Assembly (NCBI RefSeq): GCF_030580935.1
Contig: NZ_JAUQOM010000006.1
Location: 177,792-241,791 of the forward strand
DNA length: 64,000 bases
Origin: Sphingobium cyanobacteriorum
GTDB lineage: Bacteria > Pseudomonadota > Alphaproteobacteria > Sphingomonadales > Sphingomonadaceae
Direction: 5' to 3'
The notes under the pieces are model-generated. The model had not been told where the DNA came from. It worked only from the letters and a program-made list of their open reading frames with translations, and made no database searches. Of this stretch, positions 43,826 to 53,255 are shown in pieces. The translations under genes were made by a program, and so were the position numbers. Every line of letters starts with the position of its first letter. Within the stretch, counting starts at the first letter, position 1.

Positions 43826-45421
43826 CTATTCCGACACGATGCCGGGATCGCGCGCCACCGCCATGGGCAGGCGGACGACGAAGCGCGCGCCATTTTGCGC
43901 ATCCTCGCGGTCGCCGATGGCGATCTTGCCCTGATGCCCTTCCACGATCGACCGGGCGATCGCGAGGCCCAGGCCAGAATGTTTGCCGAACGTCTCGCCT
44001 TCCGGGCGCACGCTGTGGAAGCGGCGGAAAATATGCTCCCGCTCGGCTTCGGGGACGCCCGGCCCTTCATCCTCGACACTGACCAGCACTTCGTCATCCG
44101 CGACGGTGGCGATGATCTGGACCAGGCCGCCTTCGGGCGAGAAGGAGATGGCATTGTCGATCAGATTGTCGAGCACCCGGATCAGCCGGCCTTCCTCGCC
44201 CAGCACCACCGCCACATCCTTGCGCGGACGGGCAAAGGCGAGGCGGACGCTGCGCGGCACGCCGCGCGCTTCGCGGGCGATCACCATCCGTTCGATGAGG
44301 AGGCCAAGGTCAATGGGTTCGAACCGGGTGCGCGACAGTTCGGCATCGACGCGGGATGCTTCGGCAATGTCGGTGACGAGCCGGTCGAGCCGGCGCACAT
44401 CGTCCTGGGCGATGGCCATCAGTTGCGCGCGCAGGTCCGGCCGGTCCACCCGGTCGAGCGAATCGAGCGCGGAGCGCAGCGAGGCGATCGGGTTCTTGAG
44501 TTCATGGCTGACATCGGCGGCGAAGGCGTCGGTCGCGTCGATCCGCTGGCGCAGCGCATGGCTCATGTCCGACAGGGCGCGGGCGAGCATCCCGATCTCG
44601 TCGCGCCGTTCGGGCAGGCGCGGCACGGTGACTTCGCGGGCGCGGCCGAGGCGCACCCGCACGGCGGCGCGGGCCAGGCGCTGGAGCGGCTGGACGATGG
44701 TGCGCGCCAGGAAGAGCGAGAGCAGCACCGAGGCCAGCACCGCCACCGCCAGCACCATGCCCAGGCGCAACCGTTCGGCACGCACGATGCGGGTGATGTC
44801 GCGCGCATTTTCGGTCGCGAGCAGGCTGCCGCCATCCCTGGTCGCCACGGCGGCCGATATCATGAAGGTGCGATCGGGCGCGTAGCGGTCCATCGCCTGG
44901 GGGCGTCCGGTCTTGCGGGCCAGCACATTTTCCGGCCAGGCGTCGGCATGATCGATGGCGGGTTCTTCGAAATCGGGCGGACGATCGGCAGAGACGACCC
45001 GGTCGACGGCCTTGTCGAGGAACCGGGCGACATGGCGCTGCCATTCCTCCTCCGACGGCAGGCGCAGCCGGTAACGGGGGGCGTCCATCGCGAAACTGTC
45101 GGCGACCAGCGCGCCGGCCGGGGCGTAGCGCCGCACCCGGTCGCCGGTCTGGCGGGCATAGGCGGCGATCAGCGCGTTCTGGCGATCGGCCGGGGCATTT
45201 TCCATCCCGATCGCCAGCAGCTTCAGCTCGCGCGCGGACTGTTCCAGCCGCGCATCGATGATGCGGGTGCGATAGCTGTCGAGATAGAAGAAGCCGCCGG
45301 CAAGCAGCGCCAGCGCAAAGACGTTGACCGCCAGGATGCGCGGCGTGAGGCTCAGCCGCCCCGACCAGCGCACCGCAAGCGGCGCATCGTCACTCTTCGG
45401 AGAAACGGTAGCCGGCGCCAT
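43826..45421 (-). CDS. chvG: Sensor histidine kinase ChvG
   Basis: A 531-residue two-membrane-segment kinase. TM1 (about residues 22-44), periplasmic sensor (about 45-235), TM2 ([20 protein letters not shown]), HAMP, HisKA ([19 protein letters not shown], phospho-His) and HATPase ([29 protein letters not shown]). Sits directly downstream of chvI, overlapping by about 32 bases if ATG 45421 is the start; a GTG at 45373 is an alternative. Envelope/acid stress sensing in relatives. Confidence 0.92.
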   Translation of the reverse strand: MAPATVSPKSDDAPLAVRWSGRLSLTPRILAVNVFALALLAGGFFYLDSYRTRIIDARLEQSARELKLLAIGMENAPADRQNALIAAYARQTGDRVRRYAPAGALVADSFAMDAPRYRLRLPSEEEWQRHVARFLDKAVDRVVSADRPPDFEEPAIDHADAWPENVLARKTGRPQAMDRYAPDRTFMISAAVATRDGGSLLATENARDITRIVRAERLRLGMVLAVAVLASVLLSLFLARTIVQPLQRLARAAVRVRLGRAREVTVPRLPERRDEIGMLARALSDMSHALRQRIDATDAFAADVSHELKNPIASLRSALDSLDRVDRPDLRAQLMAIAQDDVRRLDRLVTDIAEASRVDAELSRTRFEPIDLGLLIERMVIAREARGVPRSVRLAFARPRKDVAVVLGEEGRLIRVLDNLIDNAISFSPEGGLVQIIATVADDEVLVSVEDEGPGVPEAEREHIFRRFHSVRPEGETFGKHSGLGLAIARSIVEGHQGKIAIGDREDAQNGARFVVRLPMAVARDPGIVSE

Positions 45422-46094
45422 AGAGCGTGTCGATTGCGTTGAAATCGGAGTCCACCTCGCGGAACTTGCGACGCAGCCGTTTGATATGGCTGTCGATCGT
45501 GCGGTCGTCGACATAGACATCGTCCTGATAGGCGGCGTCCATCAACTGGTTGCGGTTCTTGACCACGCCGGGCCGCGCGGCCAGCGTTTCCAGGATCAGG
45601 AATTCGGTGACGGTCAGGGTGACATCCTTGCCGTTCCATTTCACGCGATGGCGCGCCGGGTCCATTTCCAGCCGGCCGCGCAGGATCGGGTCGGCGACCG
45701 GCTCGTCCGGGGCGTCAGGCAGCTTGCTGACTTCCGCCCGGCGCAGGATGGCGCGGATGCGGGCGATCAGCAGCCGCTGCGAAAAGGGTTTTGCGATATA
45801 ATCGTCCGCGCCCATCGCCAGGCCCAGCGCCTCGTCCAGTTCATCCGCCTTGGACGTGAGGAAGATCACCGGCATCTGTGTCTTTTCACGCAGCCGGCGC
45901 AGCAGTTCCAGCCCGTCCATGCGGGGCATCTTGATGTCGAACACGGCCAGGTCGGCCGGATTGTCGAGCAGCGCCTTCAGCGCGCCTTCGGGGTCCGAAT
46001 AGATGCGCGTGAGAAAGCCTTCGGCCTGAAGCGCGATCGACACCGAAGTCAGGATATTCTTGTCGTCATCCACCAGGGCGATGGTTGCGGTCAT
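45390..46094 (-). CDS. chvI: Response regulator ChvI, OmpR family
   Basis: A 234-residue regulator. Receiver with acid residues VDDD, phosphoacceptor Asp in [13 protein letters not shown], Thr/Lys in FLTSKAD and YIAKPF; winged-helix DNA-binding domain with [13 protein letters not shown] and [16 protein letters not shown]. Starts at 46094 ([11 protein letters not shown]). Divergent from pckA, as in other alphaproteobacteria, where ChvI influences carbon and envelope genes. Confidence 0.94.
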   Translation of the reverse strand: MTATIALVDDDKNILTSVSIALQAEGFLTRIYSDPEGALKALLDNPADLAVFDIKMPRMDGLELLRRLREKTQMPVIFLTSKADELDEALGLAMGADDYIAKPFSQRLLIARIRAILRRAEVSKLPDAPDEPVADPILRGRLEMDPARHRVKWNGKDVTLTVTEFLILETLAARPGVVKNRNQLMDAAYQDDVYVDDRTIDSHIKRLRRKFREVDSDFNAIDTLYGAGYRFSEE

Positions 46095-46370
46095 GCGGTA
46101 TCCCGGAAGTACGAAAAGGGCAGGAAGGGGCAAGCGTTAGACGATGCGATCGGTTGCCGCAAGGAAGGGCGAACGGCCGATGCTGCGGCAAGGCCGTCGA
46201 TATTCGGGACAAGCGCCCTGTCGCAGACATTTGACGGCTTTCGTCCAAAGCCTTATGTGGCTCGATGTCTGCAGCAAGGACGCCGCGAAAAAGAGAGCGG
46301 CGCTGAAGGGGCGGATCGGTCGCAAGCTGATGAATGACATGACCGAAAACAATATATCAGGAGCAAAGGC
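46095..46370. promoter_or_regulatory. Divergent chvI/pckA promoter region
   Basis: 276 bases with no gene. It holds the upstream regions of both chvI and pckA; an AGGAG site (46359-46363) precedes the pckA GTG. I see no obvious long operator. Confidence 0.5.
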
Positions 46371-47972
46371 GTGCAGGCCAAATCCTCTATTACCCTGGCC
46401 GACCAGGGCATTTCCACCCATGCCACCCAGTTCTGGAATCTTGGCACTGCGCCGCTGGTCGAGGCTGCGGTTCGCAATGGCGAAGGCATTTTGTCGAAGG
46501 ACGGCCCGCTGGTCGTCAAGACCGGCAAGCATACCGGCCGCAGCGCCAAGGACAAGTTCATCGTCCGCGACGCCGAAACCGAATCGACCGTCTGGTGGGG
46601 GTCGACCAACGTGCCCATGACGCCGGCGCACTTCGCCGCGCTGAAGGAAGATTTTTTCAAGGCGCTGGGCGAGAAGGACAGGCTCTATGTCGCCGACCTG
46701 TTCGGTGGATCGCAGCCCGAACATCGCGTCAGGGTGCGGGTCATCAACGAACGCGCCTGGCACAATCTGTTCATCCGCACGCTGCTGGTGCGTCCGGCGG
46801 CCGACGAGCTGGCTGATTTCGCGCCCGAATATACCATCATCGACCTGCCGACCTTCCAGGCTGATCCGGCCCGTCATGGTTGCCGCAGCGAAACCGTGGT
46901 CGCGGTCAACTTCACCGAGAAGCTGATCCTGATCGGCGGCACCGCCTATGCCGGTGAAATGAAGAAATCGGTGTTCGGGATCCTCAATTATCTGCTGCCG
47001 GTCAAGGGCGTGATGCCGATGCATTGCTCCGCCAATATCGGCCCGAATGGCGACACCGCCGTGTTCTTCGGCCTGAGCGGCACCGGCAAGACCACCCTGT
47101 CGGCCGATGCCAGCCGCACGCTGATCGGCGATGACGAGCATGGCTGGTCGGATACGGCGGTCTTCAATTTCGAGGGCGGCTGCTACGCCAAGATGATCAA
47201 CCTGTCGGCCGAAGCCGAGCCGGAGATCTTCGCCACCACCCGGCGCTTTGGCACGGTGCTGGAAAATGTCGTGATCGACGAAGAAACGCGCGAGATCGAC
47301 CTGGACGACAACAGCCTGGCGGAAAACAGCCGCGGTTCCTACCCGATCGACTTCATCCCGAACACGTCGGAGAAGAATCTGGGTCCGGTGCCCAAGAACA
47401 TCATCTTCCTGACCGCCGACGCTTACGGGGTTCTGCCCCCGATCGCGCGGCTGACCCCGGAACAGGCGATGTATCATTTCCTGTCCGGCTACACCGCGCG
47501 GGTCGCGGGGACCGAGATCGGCGTGACCGAACCGACCGCCACCTTCTCGACCTGCTTCGGCGCGCCGTTCATGCCGCGTCACCCGTCGGTCTATGGCAAT
47601 CTGCTCAAGGAACGGATCAACAAGGGCGGTGTCACCTGCTGGCTGGTCAACACCGGCTGGGCGGGCGGCAAGGCGACGATGCCGGGCATCAAGCGCATGC
47701 CGATCAAGGTGACGCGCGCGCTGCTCAACGCGGCCCTCGACGGCAGCCTGAACGCGGTCGAGTTCCGCACCGATCCCAATTTCGGTTTCGAAGTGCCGGT
47801 CGCAGTCAAGGATGTCGATTCGACCATTCTCGACCCGCGCGCCATGTGGGCGGACAAGGCCGCCTATGACGCGACTGCCGCCACGCTGGTCAAGGCGTTC
47901 GTGGACAATTTTGCCCAGTTCGTGGACCATGTCGACGCGGGCGTGCGGGAAGCGGCGCTGGTCGCCGCCTGA
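46371..47972 (+). CDS. pckA: Phosphoenolpyruvate carboxykinase (ATP)
   Basis: A 533-residue gluconeogenic enzyme (oxaloacetate + ATP to PEP + CO2). The kinase-1 loop [32 protein letters not shown] and FPGTGWTGG-type region (VNTGWAGGK) are clear. The GTG start has AGGAG 7 bases upstream. Its terminator follows. Confidence 0.97.
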   Translation: MQAKSSITLADQGISTHATQFWNLGTAPLVEAAVRNGEGILSKDGPLVVKTGKHTGRSAKDKFIVRDAETESTVWWGSTNVPMTPAHFAALKEDFFKALGEKDRLYVADLFGGSQPEHRVRVRVINERAWHNLFIRTLLVRPAADELADFAPEYTIIDLPTFQADPARHGCRSETVVAVNFTEKLILIGGTAYAGEMKKSVFGILNYLLPVKGVMPMHCSANIGPNGDTAVFFGLSGTGKTTLSADASRTLIGDDEHGWSDTAVFNFEGGCYAKMINLSAEAEPEIFATTRRFGTVLENVVIDEETREIDLDDNSLAENSRGSYPIDFIPNTSEKNLGPVPKNIIFLTADAYGVLPPIARLTPEQAMYHFLSGYTARVAGTEIGVTEPTATFSTCFGAPFMPRHPSVYGNLLKERINKGGVTCWLVNTGWAGGKATMPGIKRMPIKVTRALLNAALDGSLNAVEFRTDPNFGFEVPVAVKDVDSTILDPRAMWADKAAYDATAATLVKAFVDNFAQFVDHVDAGVREAALVAA

Positions 47973-48015
47973 CAAGGGGCGCCATAGTCCTGCGAAGGCG
48001 GGACGCCAGTTGCGT

Positions 48016-48055
48016 AAAGAGCCGGAGGGGAAACTCTCCGGCTCTTTTGCTTTTG
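48016..48055 (+). terminator. Rho-independent terminator after pckA
   Basis: A 12-bp stem AAAGAGCCGGAG with an 8-base loop, running into TTTTGCTTTT. Confidence 0.9.
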
Positions 48056-48109
48056 GGCGCGGGTTGGTGATGCTATGCTGCCTATCCCTATTATGCGGGA
48101 GTTTCGGGC

Positions 48110-48421
48110 ATGTTCGAAGATATGATCGGCAAATTCGGTGGACTGGAAGCGATCGCGGCGCAGATCGGCGTGTCGCCTGAGCAGATGCAGGCGTTGATGA
48201 GCGAGATCAGCGCCAAGATCGGTTCGGGCGAAACCAGCGTGTCCGCACTGGCCGAAACGGCGGCCGAACATGGCGTGTCGGCCGACAAGCTCCAGGAACT
48301 GCTGGGCGCGTTCGGCGGACCCGAAGCGATATTGGGCAAGCTGGGCGGCTTGTTCGACCGCGACGGCGACGGCAATCCGCTCAACGAACTGGGTGGCATC
48401 GCCAAGGGGCTGTTCGGCTGA
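48110..48421 (+). CDS. Small protein with a calcium-binding-like DxDGDG loop
   Basis: A 103-residue, mainly helical protein. SPEQMQALMSEISAKIG and a C-terminal GGLFDRDGDGNPLNELGGI, a single EF-hand-like loop. Family not recognised; no signal peptide. Confidence 0.72.
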   Translation: MFEDMIGKFGGLEAIAAQIGVSPEQMQALMSEISAKIGSGETSVSALAETAAEHGVSADKLQELLGAFGGPEAILGKLGGLFDRDGDGNPLNELGGIAKGLFG

Positions 48422-48569
48422 CGGCAAGGGCGTCCTTTGCGGCGCACAAGTTTTTTTGGCCTTGCCTTCGCGCTGTCGCCGGGCCATTCGCGGACTGGAT
48501 ATTATTGCGAACGATCCGCAACTGGCTTCGCCCAATCGGGTGGCGCCGGCGCAATATGAGGATAAGGTC

Positions 48570-49388
48570 TTGACCGACGTGACGATCGAAAAGCCGGTAC
48601 TGGAACCCACCGGCGCGCTTTCCGTGGAAACCGTGCTGTCGGTGAAGCACTGGAACGAGCATCTGTTCAGTTTCCGCATCACGCGGCCCGCCAGCTTCCG
48701 TTTCCGGTCGGGCGAGTTCATCATGATCGGGCTGAAGGGCGACAATGGCAAGCCGCTGCTGCGCGCCTATTCGATCGCCAGTCCTGCCTGGGACGAGGAG
48801 ATCGAATTCCTGTCGATCAAGGTGCAGGATGGTCCGTTGACCAGCAAGCTGCAAAAGATCGAGCCGGGCGACCAGATCTATCTGGGGCGCAAGCCGACCG
48901 GCACGCTCGTCACCGACGCGCTGCTGCCGGGCAAGCGGCTGTTCATGCTGTCGACGGGCACCGGCCTCGCGCCGTTCCTCAGCCTGCCGCGCGACCCGGA
49001 TGTCTATGAATTTTACGAGCAGGTCGTCGTCGTCCATTCGGTGCGCCGGGTCAGCGATCTGGCTTTCCGCGACGAAATGGAAGGCAAATGGGCGGACGAT
49101 CCTTTGGTGTCGGAACAGGCGCCGGGCCAGTTCCATTATGTCCCCACCGTGACCCGCGAGCCGTTTGAGGGGCACACCGCGCGGATCGACAAGCTGGTCG
49201 AGAGTGGCGCGCTGTTCGAAGGGATACCGGGGGCGGCGAAATTCGACCCCGAAACCGACCGGATCATGATGTGCGGCAGCATGGAGATGATCAAGCAGTT
49301 CGCGGCCTATTTCGAGGACCATGGCTTCATCGAAGGATCGAACGCGGCACCGGGCCAGTTCGTGATCGAGCGGGCGTTCGTCGGGTAA
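48570..49388 (+). CDS. fpr: Ferredoxin--NADP+ reductase
   Basis: A 272-residue flavoenzyme of the plant-type/FPR group. FAD motif RAYSIASPAWDEE, NADP motif LSTGTGLAPFLSL, EQVVVVHSVRRVSDLAF and a C-terminal end IERAFVG. Exchanges electrons between NADPH and ferredoxin or flavodoxin. The TTG at 48570 has AAGG 4 bases upstream; a GTG at 48540 is the alternative. Confidence 0.93.
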   Translation: MTDVTIEKPVLEPTGALSVETVLSVKHWNEHLFSFRITRPASFRFRSGEFIMIGLKGDNGKPLLRAYSIASPAWDEEIEFLSIKVQDGPLTSKLQKIEPGDQIYLGRKPTGTLVTDALLPGKRLFMLSTGTGLAPFLSLPRDPDVYEFYEQVVVVHSVRRVSDLAFRDEMEGKWADDPLVSEQAPGQFHYVPTVTREPFEGHTARIDKLVESGALFEGIPGAAKFDPETDRIMMCGSMEMIKQFAAYFEDHGFIEGSNAAPGQFVIERAFVG

Positions 49389-49408
49389 GGCAGGTTCGGG
49401 ACAAGCAG

Positions 49409-49441
49409 AAAGGCCGGGGGAGCGATCCTCCGGCCTTTTTT
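49409..49441 (+). terminator. Rho-independent terminator after fpr
   Basis: A stem of about 12 bp (AAAGGCCGGGGGA with TCCTCCGGCCTTT) and a run of T, 20 bases after the fpr stop. Confidence 0.88.
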
Positions 49442-49491
49442 ATGTCCGTCATTGCGAGCGTAGTGCAACAATCCATGTCGCGCTACGGCTT

Positions 49492-51342
49492 TCACGTCCC
49501 CTTCCGCTCCGCCACCCAGGCATCGATGGTCTTGCCCAGCACGGTCATCGGCACGCCGCCGCCCTTGACCACGGCGTCGTTGAACAGGCGGAAGTCGAAC
49601 TTGTCGCCTAGCGCCTTCTGCGCGGCAGCGCGCAGGCGGACGATCTCGCCATGACCGACCTTGTAGCCGCAGGCCTGCCCCGGCCAGGCGCAGTAGCGGT
49701 CCACCTCGCCCTGCACATCCTCCACCGTGGAACCGTTGGTGGTGGCGAACCAGCCGATCGCCTGTTCCCGCGTCCAGCGCTTGGCGTGGAGGCCGGTGTC
49801 GACCACCAGCCGGCAGCAGCGATAGGCGATCGACTGGAGATAGCCCAGCCGCCCGGCCACGTCACCGTCATAGGCGCCCAGTTCGTCGCCCAGTTGCTCG
49901 GCATAGAGCGCCCAGCCCTCGCTATAGGCGTTGAAGGCCAGCAGTGAACGGATCAGGGGGAGCTTGTACGTATATTCGCCCTGCCAGATATGGCCCGGTA
50001 TCCCTTCATGATAGCAGAGCGTCGGCAGGCTGTAGCGCGGCCAGATGCCGGTATCGCGCAGGTTGATATAATAGTTGCCGGGCACCGACCCGTCGATCGT
50101 GCCCGCGCCGGCATAGGCGCCCGGCGCGCCGGCCTCGATCTCCACCGGCACGCGCTTGACGATGAGTTTCGCCGGAACCAGCGTTGCGAAGGCGCGGGGC
50201 AGGCGGGTGCGGATGTCGGTCAGGCGACCGTCGATATAGGACAATATCTGCTGGCGGCCGGCATCGTCATTGGGAAAGAGATGGCGCGGGTCCTTGCCCA
50301 TCGCGGTCATGCGCGCGCCGACCGTGCCCTTCGTCAGGCCAAGGCTGCGCAGCAGCCGGTCCATTTCCGACTGGAGCGCGGCAAGCTGGTCAAGGCCGAG
50401 CTGGTGGACCTCTTCGGGCGAGCGGGTGGTCGTGGTGCCCGCGCGCAAGGCCCAGGCGTAATAAGCGTCGCCCTGCGGCAGTTTCCACACGCCCGCGTCC
50501 ATCGTCGCACCGGCGCGCTGGCGCTGGAGTTCGGCGACCTGGGCGGCAAGGGCGGGGGCGACCTGATCCCGCACGATGGCCGCTGCTTTCGCGCCATAAT
50601 CGCCGGGCATGTCCTGCGTGCGGCGGGCGATCGAGGTGATGACGCCCCATTGGTCGATCGGCTGCGCCTGCACGCGCGCCATCTGCTTGACACTCTTGTC
50701 GAGCAGGAAGGCGGGAGCGATGACGCCGATGCTGGCATCATGGCGCAACCGTTCCGTCTCCCCCTTCAGGTTCGCGGCATAGGCGGCGAGGCGGGCGAGA
50801 TAGGCGTCGGCATCGGCACGGCTGGCGATGCCATGGTTGCTGTCCAGGAAATCGGGCGTTTCCACGAAGCTGCCGGTGTTCTGGGCGACCGCATAGGGGC
50901 TGTTGCGATAGGACCAGTTGCTGTTCATCATCGCCATGTCGCCAAAGGGGAAGGCAAAGCCGTCCGCCGCCAGTTCATGGGCGGCCAGCACCACTTCCAC
51001 ATCGGTCCGGGCGGCAGGCGAGAGCGGTTCCAGGTCGATGGCGCGCAATTTTGTCAGGCGGCTGCGCACATGGGCGGCGATCTGCGCCTGACCGGCGGGG
51101 CTTTTGTCGCCGAGGCGGCTTTTGAGCGGGGCGCGGGCTGCGATGTCGATGCCAAGGCCGCTGGCGCTTTCGGGGGCATCGGCCAGCATGGCTTCGGCCA
51201 TGTCGGCCAGCATGGCTTCGGCCATGTCGGCCAGCATGGCTTCCGCACGGGCGTCGGCCGTTTCGGCGGCACGGGTGGGCAGCGCCGCCAACGCGAAGGC
51301 GGAGGTGCCGGCGACAAGGAAATCGCGGCGGGAAGTGATCAT
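49492..51342 (-). CDS. DUF885 family protein with Tat-type signal
   Basis: A 616-residue protein. The N-terminus carries a twin-arginine motif (SRRDFLVAG) and a hydrophobic segment, then in-frame repeats AEAMLADM (about residues 33-58). The body has DUF885 features, notably CYHEGIPGHIWQGE (a HExxH-like metal pair) and NAYSEGWALYAEQLGDELG with a Glu, suggesting a zinc metallopeptidase-like fold. Peptidase activity is inferred. ATG 51342 has no strong ribosome-binding site but begins the signal. Confidence 0.85.
   Translation of the reverse strand: MITSRRDFLVAGTSAFALAALPTRAAETADARAEAMLADMAEAMLADMAEAMLADAPESASGLGIDIAARAPLKSRLGDKSPAGQAQIAAHVRSRLTKLRAIDLEPLSPAARTDVEVVLAAHELAADGFAFPFGDMAMMNSNWSYRNSPYAVAQNTGSFVETPDFLDSNHGIASRADADAYLARLAAYAANLKGETERLRHDASIGVIAPAFLLDKSVKQMARVQAQPIDQWGVITSIARRTQDMPGDYGAKAAAIVRDQVAPALAAQVAELQRQRAGATMDAGVWKLPQGDAYYAWALRAGTTTTRSPEEVHQLGLDQLAALQSEMDRLLRSLGLTKGTVGARMTAMGKDPRHLFPNDDAGRQQILSYIDGRLTDIRTRLPRAFATLVPAKLIVKRVPVEIEAGAPGAYAGAGTIDGSVPGNYYINLRDTGIWPRYSLPTLCYHEGIPGHIWQGEYTYKLPLIRSLLAFNAYSEGWALYAEQLGDELGAYDGDVAGRLGYLQSIAYRCCRLVVDTGLHAKRWTREQAIGWFATTNGSTVEDVQGEVDRYCAWPGQACGYKVGHGEIVRLRAAAQKALGDKFDFRLFNDAVVKGGGVPMTVLGKTIDAWVAERKGT
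51181..51245 (-). repeat. 24-bp tandem repeat inside the DUF885 gene
   Basis: The unit GGCCAGCATGGCTTCGGCCA(TGTC) occurs twice in full (51181-51204, 51205-51228) and once in part (to 51245). It keeps the frame and encodes AEAMLADM repeats just after the signal peptide. Slippage could vary its copy number without breaking the gene. Confidence 0.9.
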
Positions 51343-51442
51343 GGGCAAGCGTCTCCGATCGAAAATCTCCCCGCCAACTTGCCATATTTGCGGCAGAATT
51401 CGACGCTTTATTCGGGGTGCAGGGCAGTTCCCTCTTCGTCGG

Positions 51443-51589
51443 CTATTCGGCGGCGGCCGCCAGCAATCCATAGTGGCTGCGAAGGGCCCCCAGCGCCCCG
51501 CGCTGGCGGCTGGCGACATGGTTGAGCTTGTCGCGGCCCTTCGCGGATGGAAAGGGGGCGGCATATGCCCGCTGACGGTGCCCGTCCAT
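51443..51589 (-). CDS. Possible 48-residue protein in the gap upstream of the DUF885 gene
   Basis: The 440-base gap 51343-51782 has no clear gene. This frame (MDGHRQRAYAAPFPSAKGRD..., ending LLAAAAE) is the most protein-like one seen in it, but it has only a weak ribosome-binding site and no known relative. A longer overlapping frame (51408-51731) looks non-coding. Confidence 0.22.
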   Translation of the reverse strand: MDGHRQRAYAAPFPSAKGRDKLNHVASRQRGALGALRSHYGLLAAAAE

Positions 51590-51765
51590 TTTTCTCGGAG
51601 AATGTGCTGCGCCTGCGGCTGTGCAGCGGACCGCAAGGCTGCCGGGGAGACGAGGTCAGGTTCAGATAGCGCGGGAGTTCCATCTTGCTCGCCGCGCTGG
51701 GGTTAAGGACACCGACCCCTGCCATCAACATCGGGGCTAGCAGCGGGGACAGGTTCTTCTCCTGC

Positions 51766-51778
51766 CTGACGCTGCCAG
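51766..51778. repeat. Left 13-bp direct repeat flanking low-GC segment
   Basis: CTGACGCTGCCAG occurs here and again at 52598-52610 in the same orientation. Between them lie an AT-richer gene and a tRNA-like fragment, so the pair may be the borders of an inserted segment. Confidence 0.5.
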
Positions 51779-51806
51779 CACCCTACGCCTTCGGGCGTAG
51801 GGTGCT
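51777..51806 (-). terminator. UUCG-type hairpin overlapping the end of the low-GC gene
   Basis: A perfect 13-bp stem closed by TTCG (C-UUCG-G tetraloop on the plus strand). It spans the stop codon of the minus-strand gene at 51783. No T-run on either side, so it may stabilise RNA rather than terminate. Confidence 0.45.
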
Positions 51807-52472
51807 GCTACTATCGACTACCGGAGGCTCGCGTCGGTAAATTGTATCAAAGCGCGAAAACCAATCACCCGCAGCTACAACGATCATAGCGGTGCAATGA
51901 AAGAACGCTTCTAACAATTCTTGGAAATCGGCGAGAGTATGGGACGGGTTATTAGGACCAAGAAAAAACTCCGCTGAATCTGATTTCTCGTCCTTCAACC
52001 GTATAGCGGCGTGCATATGTCGGTCTGAGAAATGTATCAATCCGCTAGTGTTCTTATAGACTGCCTCGACCCAAGGGTTTCGGTCTTTGATTTTGTCGAT
52101 AAGGTATCTGTCTTTCATCTGCTGACCATCCGCCGCTTTTAGGCGGTCTATTTGTTCGCCAGCGAAAACCCGCCCGGCGAACGCCTCCGGGTCGGCTACC
52201 CAGAACAGCGCATAAAGACGAAGGACGGTGTCTAGTTGGAGGCGCAGGATTGCAGATGCGATCAAGCCATTGCGGTCATCAACACACTGCCTGAATGCTT
52301 TTGCCTGTGCGAGCGCGCGACGCGCAATTCCAAGAAGGTAGAGGTCCTGATAACCGAAGGGGCGATTGACCATGTGGTGCTGGTAAACATCTAACAGTTC
52401 GGTTTCGCTGCGCTGGAGATTTTCAAGCGCCTGAGCCGCGCCTTCTTCTGTGCCATCAGGGATTTCTGTCAT
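51783..52472 (-). CDS. Protein of unknown function in a low-GC segment
   Basis: A 229-residue, mostly helical soluble protein (MTEIPDGTEEGAAQALENLQ at the start; QLDTVLRLYALFWVADPEAF and NTSGLIHFSDRHMHAAI inside). The SGxxHFS/DxH pattern recalls helical proteins such as the DUF5677 group, but I cannot confirm. Its base composition is clearly AT-richer than flanking genes and it sits beside a tRNA, pointing to horizontal acquisition. The ATG at 52490 is also in frame. Confidence 0.7.
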   Translation of the reverse strand: MTEIPDGTEEGAAQALENLQRSETELLDVYQHHMVNRPFGYQDLYLLGIARRALAQAKAFRQCVDDRNGLIASAILRLQLDTVLRLYALFWVADPEAFAGRVFAGEQIDRLKAADGQQMKDRYLIDKIKDRNPWVEAVYKNTSGLIHFSDRHMHAAIRLKDEKSDSAEFFLGPNNPSHTLADFQELLEAFFHCTAMIVVAAGDWFSRFDTIYRREPPVVDSSSTLRPKA

Positions 52473-52498
52473 GCCATCATGATAGCGCATTCGGAGAA

Positions 52499-52527
52499 TG
52501 GCGGAAGAGGGAGGGATTCAAACCCGC
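52499..52527 (-). other. 3' fragment of a tRNA-Ser-like gene (possible att site)
   Basis: On the minus strand this reads GCGGGTTTGAATCCCTCCC followed by TCTTCCGCCA: a T-arm with one mismatch, an acceptor 3' strand, discriminator G and CCA. No complete tRNA surrounds it. Discriminator G fits tRNA-Ser. Such fragments are typical att scars of integrated elements. Confidence 0.5.
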
Positions 52528-52597
52528 TTAAGGCTTGCGCCTCACTGGCTTTCAGCGGCGCTGCTAGATATGTGCTAGACGACCCCAAGGGGTTCCA

Positions 52598-52610
52598 CTG
52601 ACGCTGCCAG
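52598..52610. repeat. Right 13-bp direct repeat flanking low-GC segment
   Basis: Second copy of CTGACGCTGCCAG, 832 bases from the first and 38 bases from the tRNA-Pro gene. Confidence 0.5.
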
Positions 52611-52647
52611 TGGATGCTCGCTAAGTCATTGCTTTTGCTGGTAATCT

Positions 52648-52724
52648 TGGTCGGGACGAGAGGATTCGAACCTCCGACCCCCACACCCCCAGTGTGATGC
52701 GCTACCAGGCTGCGCTACGTCCCG
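52648..52724 (-). tRNA. tRNA-Pro (anticodon GGG)
   Basis: Cloverleaf on the minus strand: acceptor CGGGACG/CGTCCCG, D-stem GCGC/GCGC, anticodon stem CACAC/GTGTG around TGGGGGT, T-arm GGAGG-TTCGAAT-CCTCT, discriminator A and an encoded CCA. Anticodon GGG reads CCC and CCU proline codons. Confidence 0.96.
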
Positions 52725-52911
52725 ACCGGAGGGCGCCCTTTAGAAGCACCGGGATGAAAGCGCAAGCGTTCAATCGCGGGCTTTTGCGCCGGGGCTGCAA
52801 ATCCCCTAATCATATTGCCTCGACAGGCGCATCTGTGTTAGCCGCCCGCCCTTGATGCGTGGGTGCCGCCAGGTGGCCCGCGTTCCCGAAAAACAGGCGA
52901 AAGTCCCACCC

Positions 52912-53247
52912 ATGTTCATTACTCCAGCCTTGGCCCAGACTGCGGGCGGGCAAGCGTCCGGCGCCGGCATCCTGGTGCAGATGGCCCCGCTGGTCCTGAT
53001 CTTCATTGTCTTTTATTTCCTGCTGATCCGTCCGCAGCAAAAGAAGATGAAGGAGCATAAGGCCCGGATCGACGCGGTGAAGAAGGGCGATCAGGTCGTC
53101 ACCGGCGGCGGCCTGGTGGGCAAGGTCGTGCGTGTTGACGAGATTTATGCCGATGTCGAGCTGGCCCCGAACGTGAAGGTCAAGGCGGTCAAATCGACCC
53201 TGACCGACGTGATCGACCCGGCCAGCGCCAAGCCCGCGAACGACTGA
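52912..53247 (+). CDS. yajC: Preprotein translocase subunit YajC
   Basis: A 111-residue protein with one membrane segment (APLVLIFIVFYFLLIRPQQKKMKEH) and a small cytoplasmic domain (GDQVVTGGGLVGKVVRV). Accessory to SecDF. Start at ATG 52912 gives the MFITPALAQ N-terminus usual in sphingomonads. The 187 bases before it, after the tRNA, should contain the promoter. Confidence 0.95.
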   Translation: MFITPALAQTAGGQASGAGILVQMAPLVLIFIVFYFLLIRPQQKKMKEHKARIDAVKKGDQVVTGGGLVGKVVRVDEIYADVELAPNVKVKAVKSTLTDVIDPASAKPAND

Positions 53248-53255
53248 GCGCGCCC

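Noticed and set aside
46137..47975. 612-codon open frame antisense to pckA
   Set aside because: pckA on the plus strand is unmistakable and has ribosome-binding site and terminator; the antisense frame has no motifs.
52499..52527. Functional second tRNA next to tRNA-Pro
   Set aside because: Only the T-arm and acceptor 3' strand are present; no anticodon arm or 5' acceptor partner can be found upstream.
52469..52684. 71-codon minus-strand frame running out of tRNA-Pro
   Set aside because: Its peptide ([12 protein letters not shown], then GFESLPLPP) is simply tRNA sequence and a tRNA fragment read as protein.
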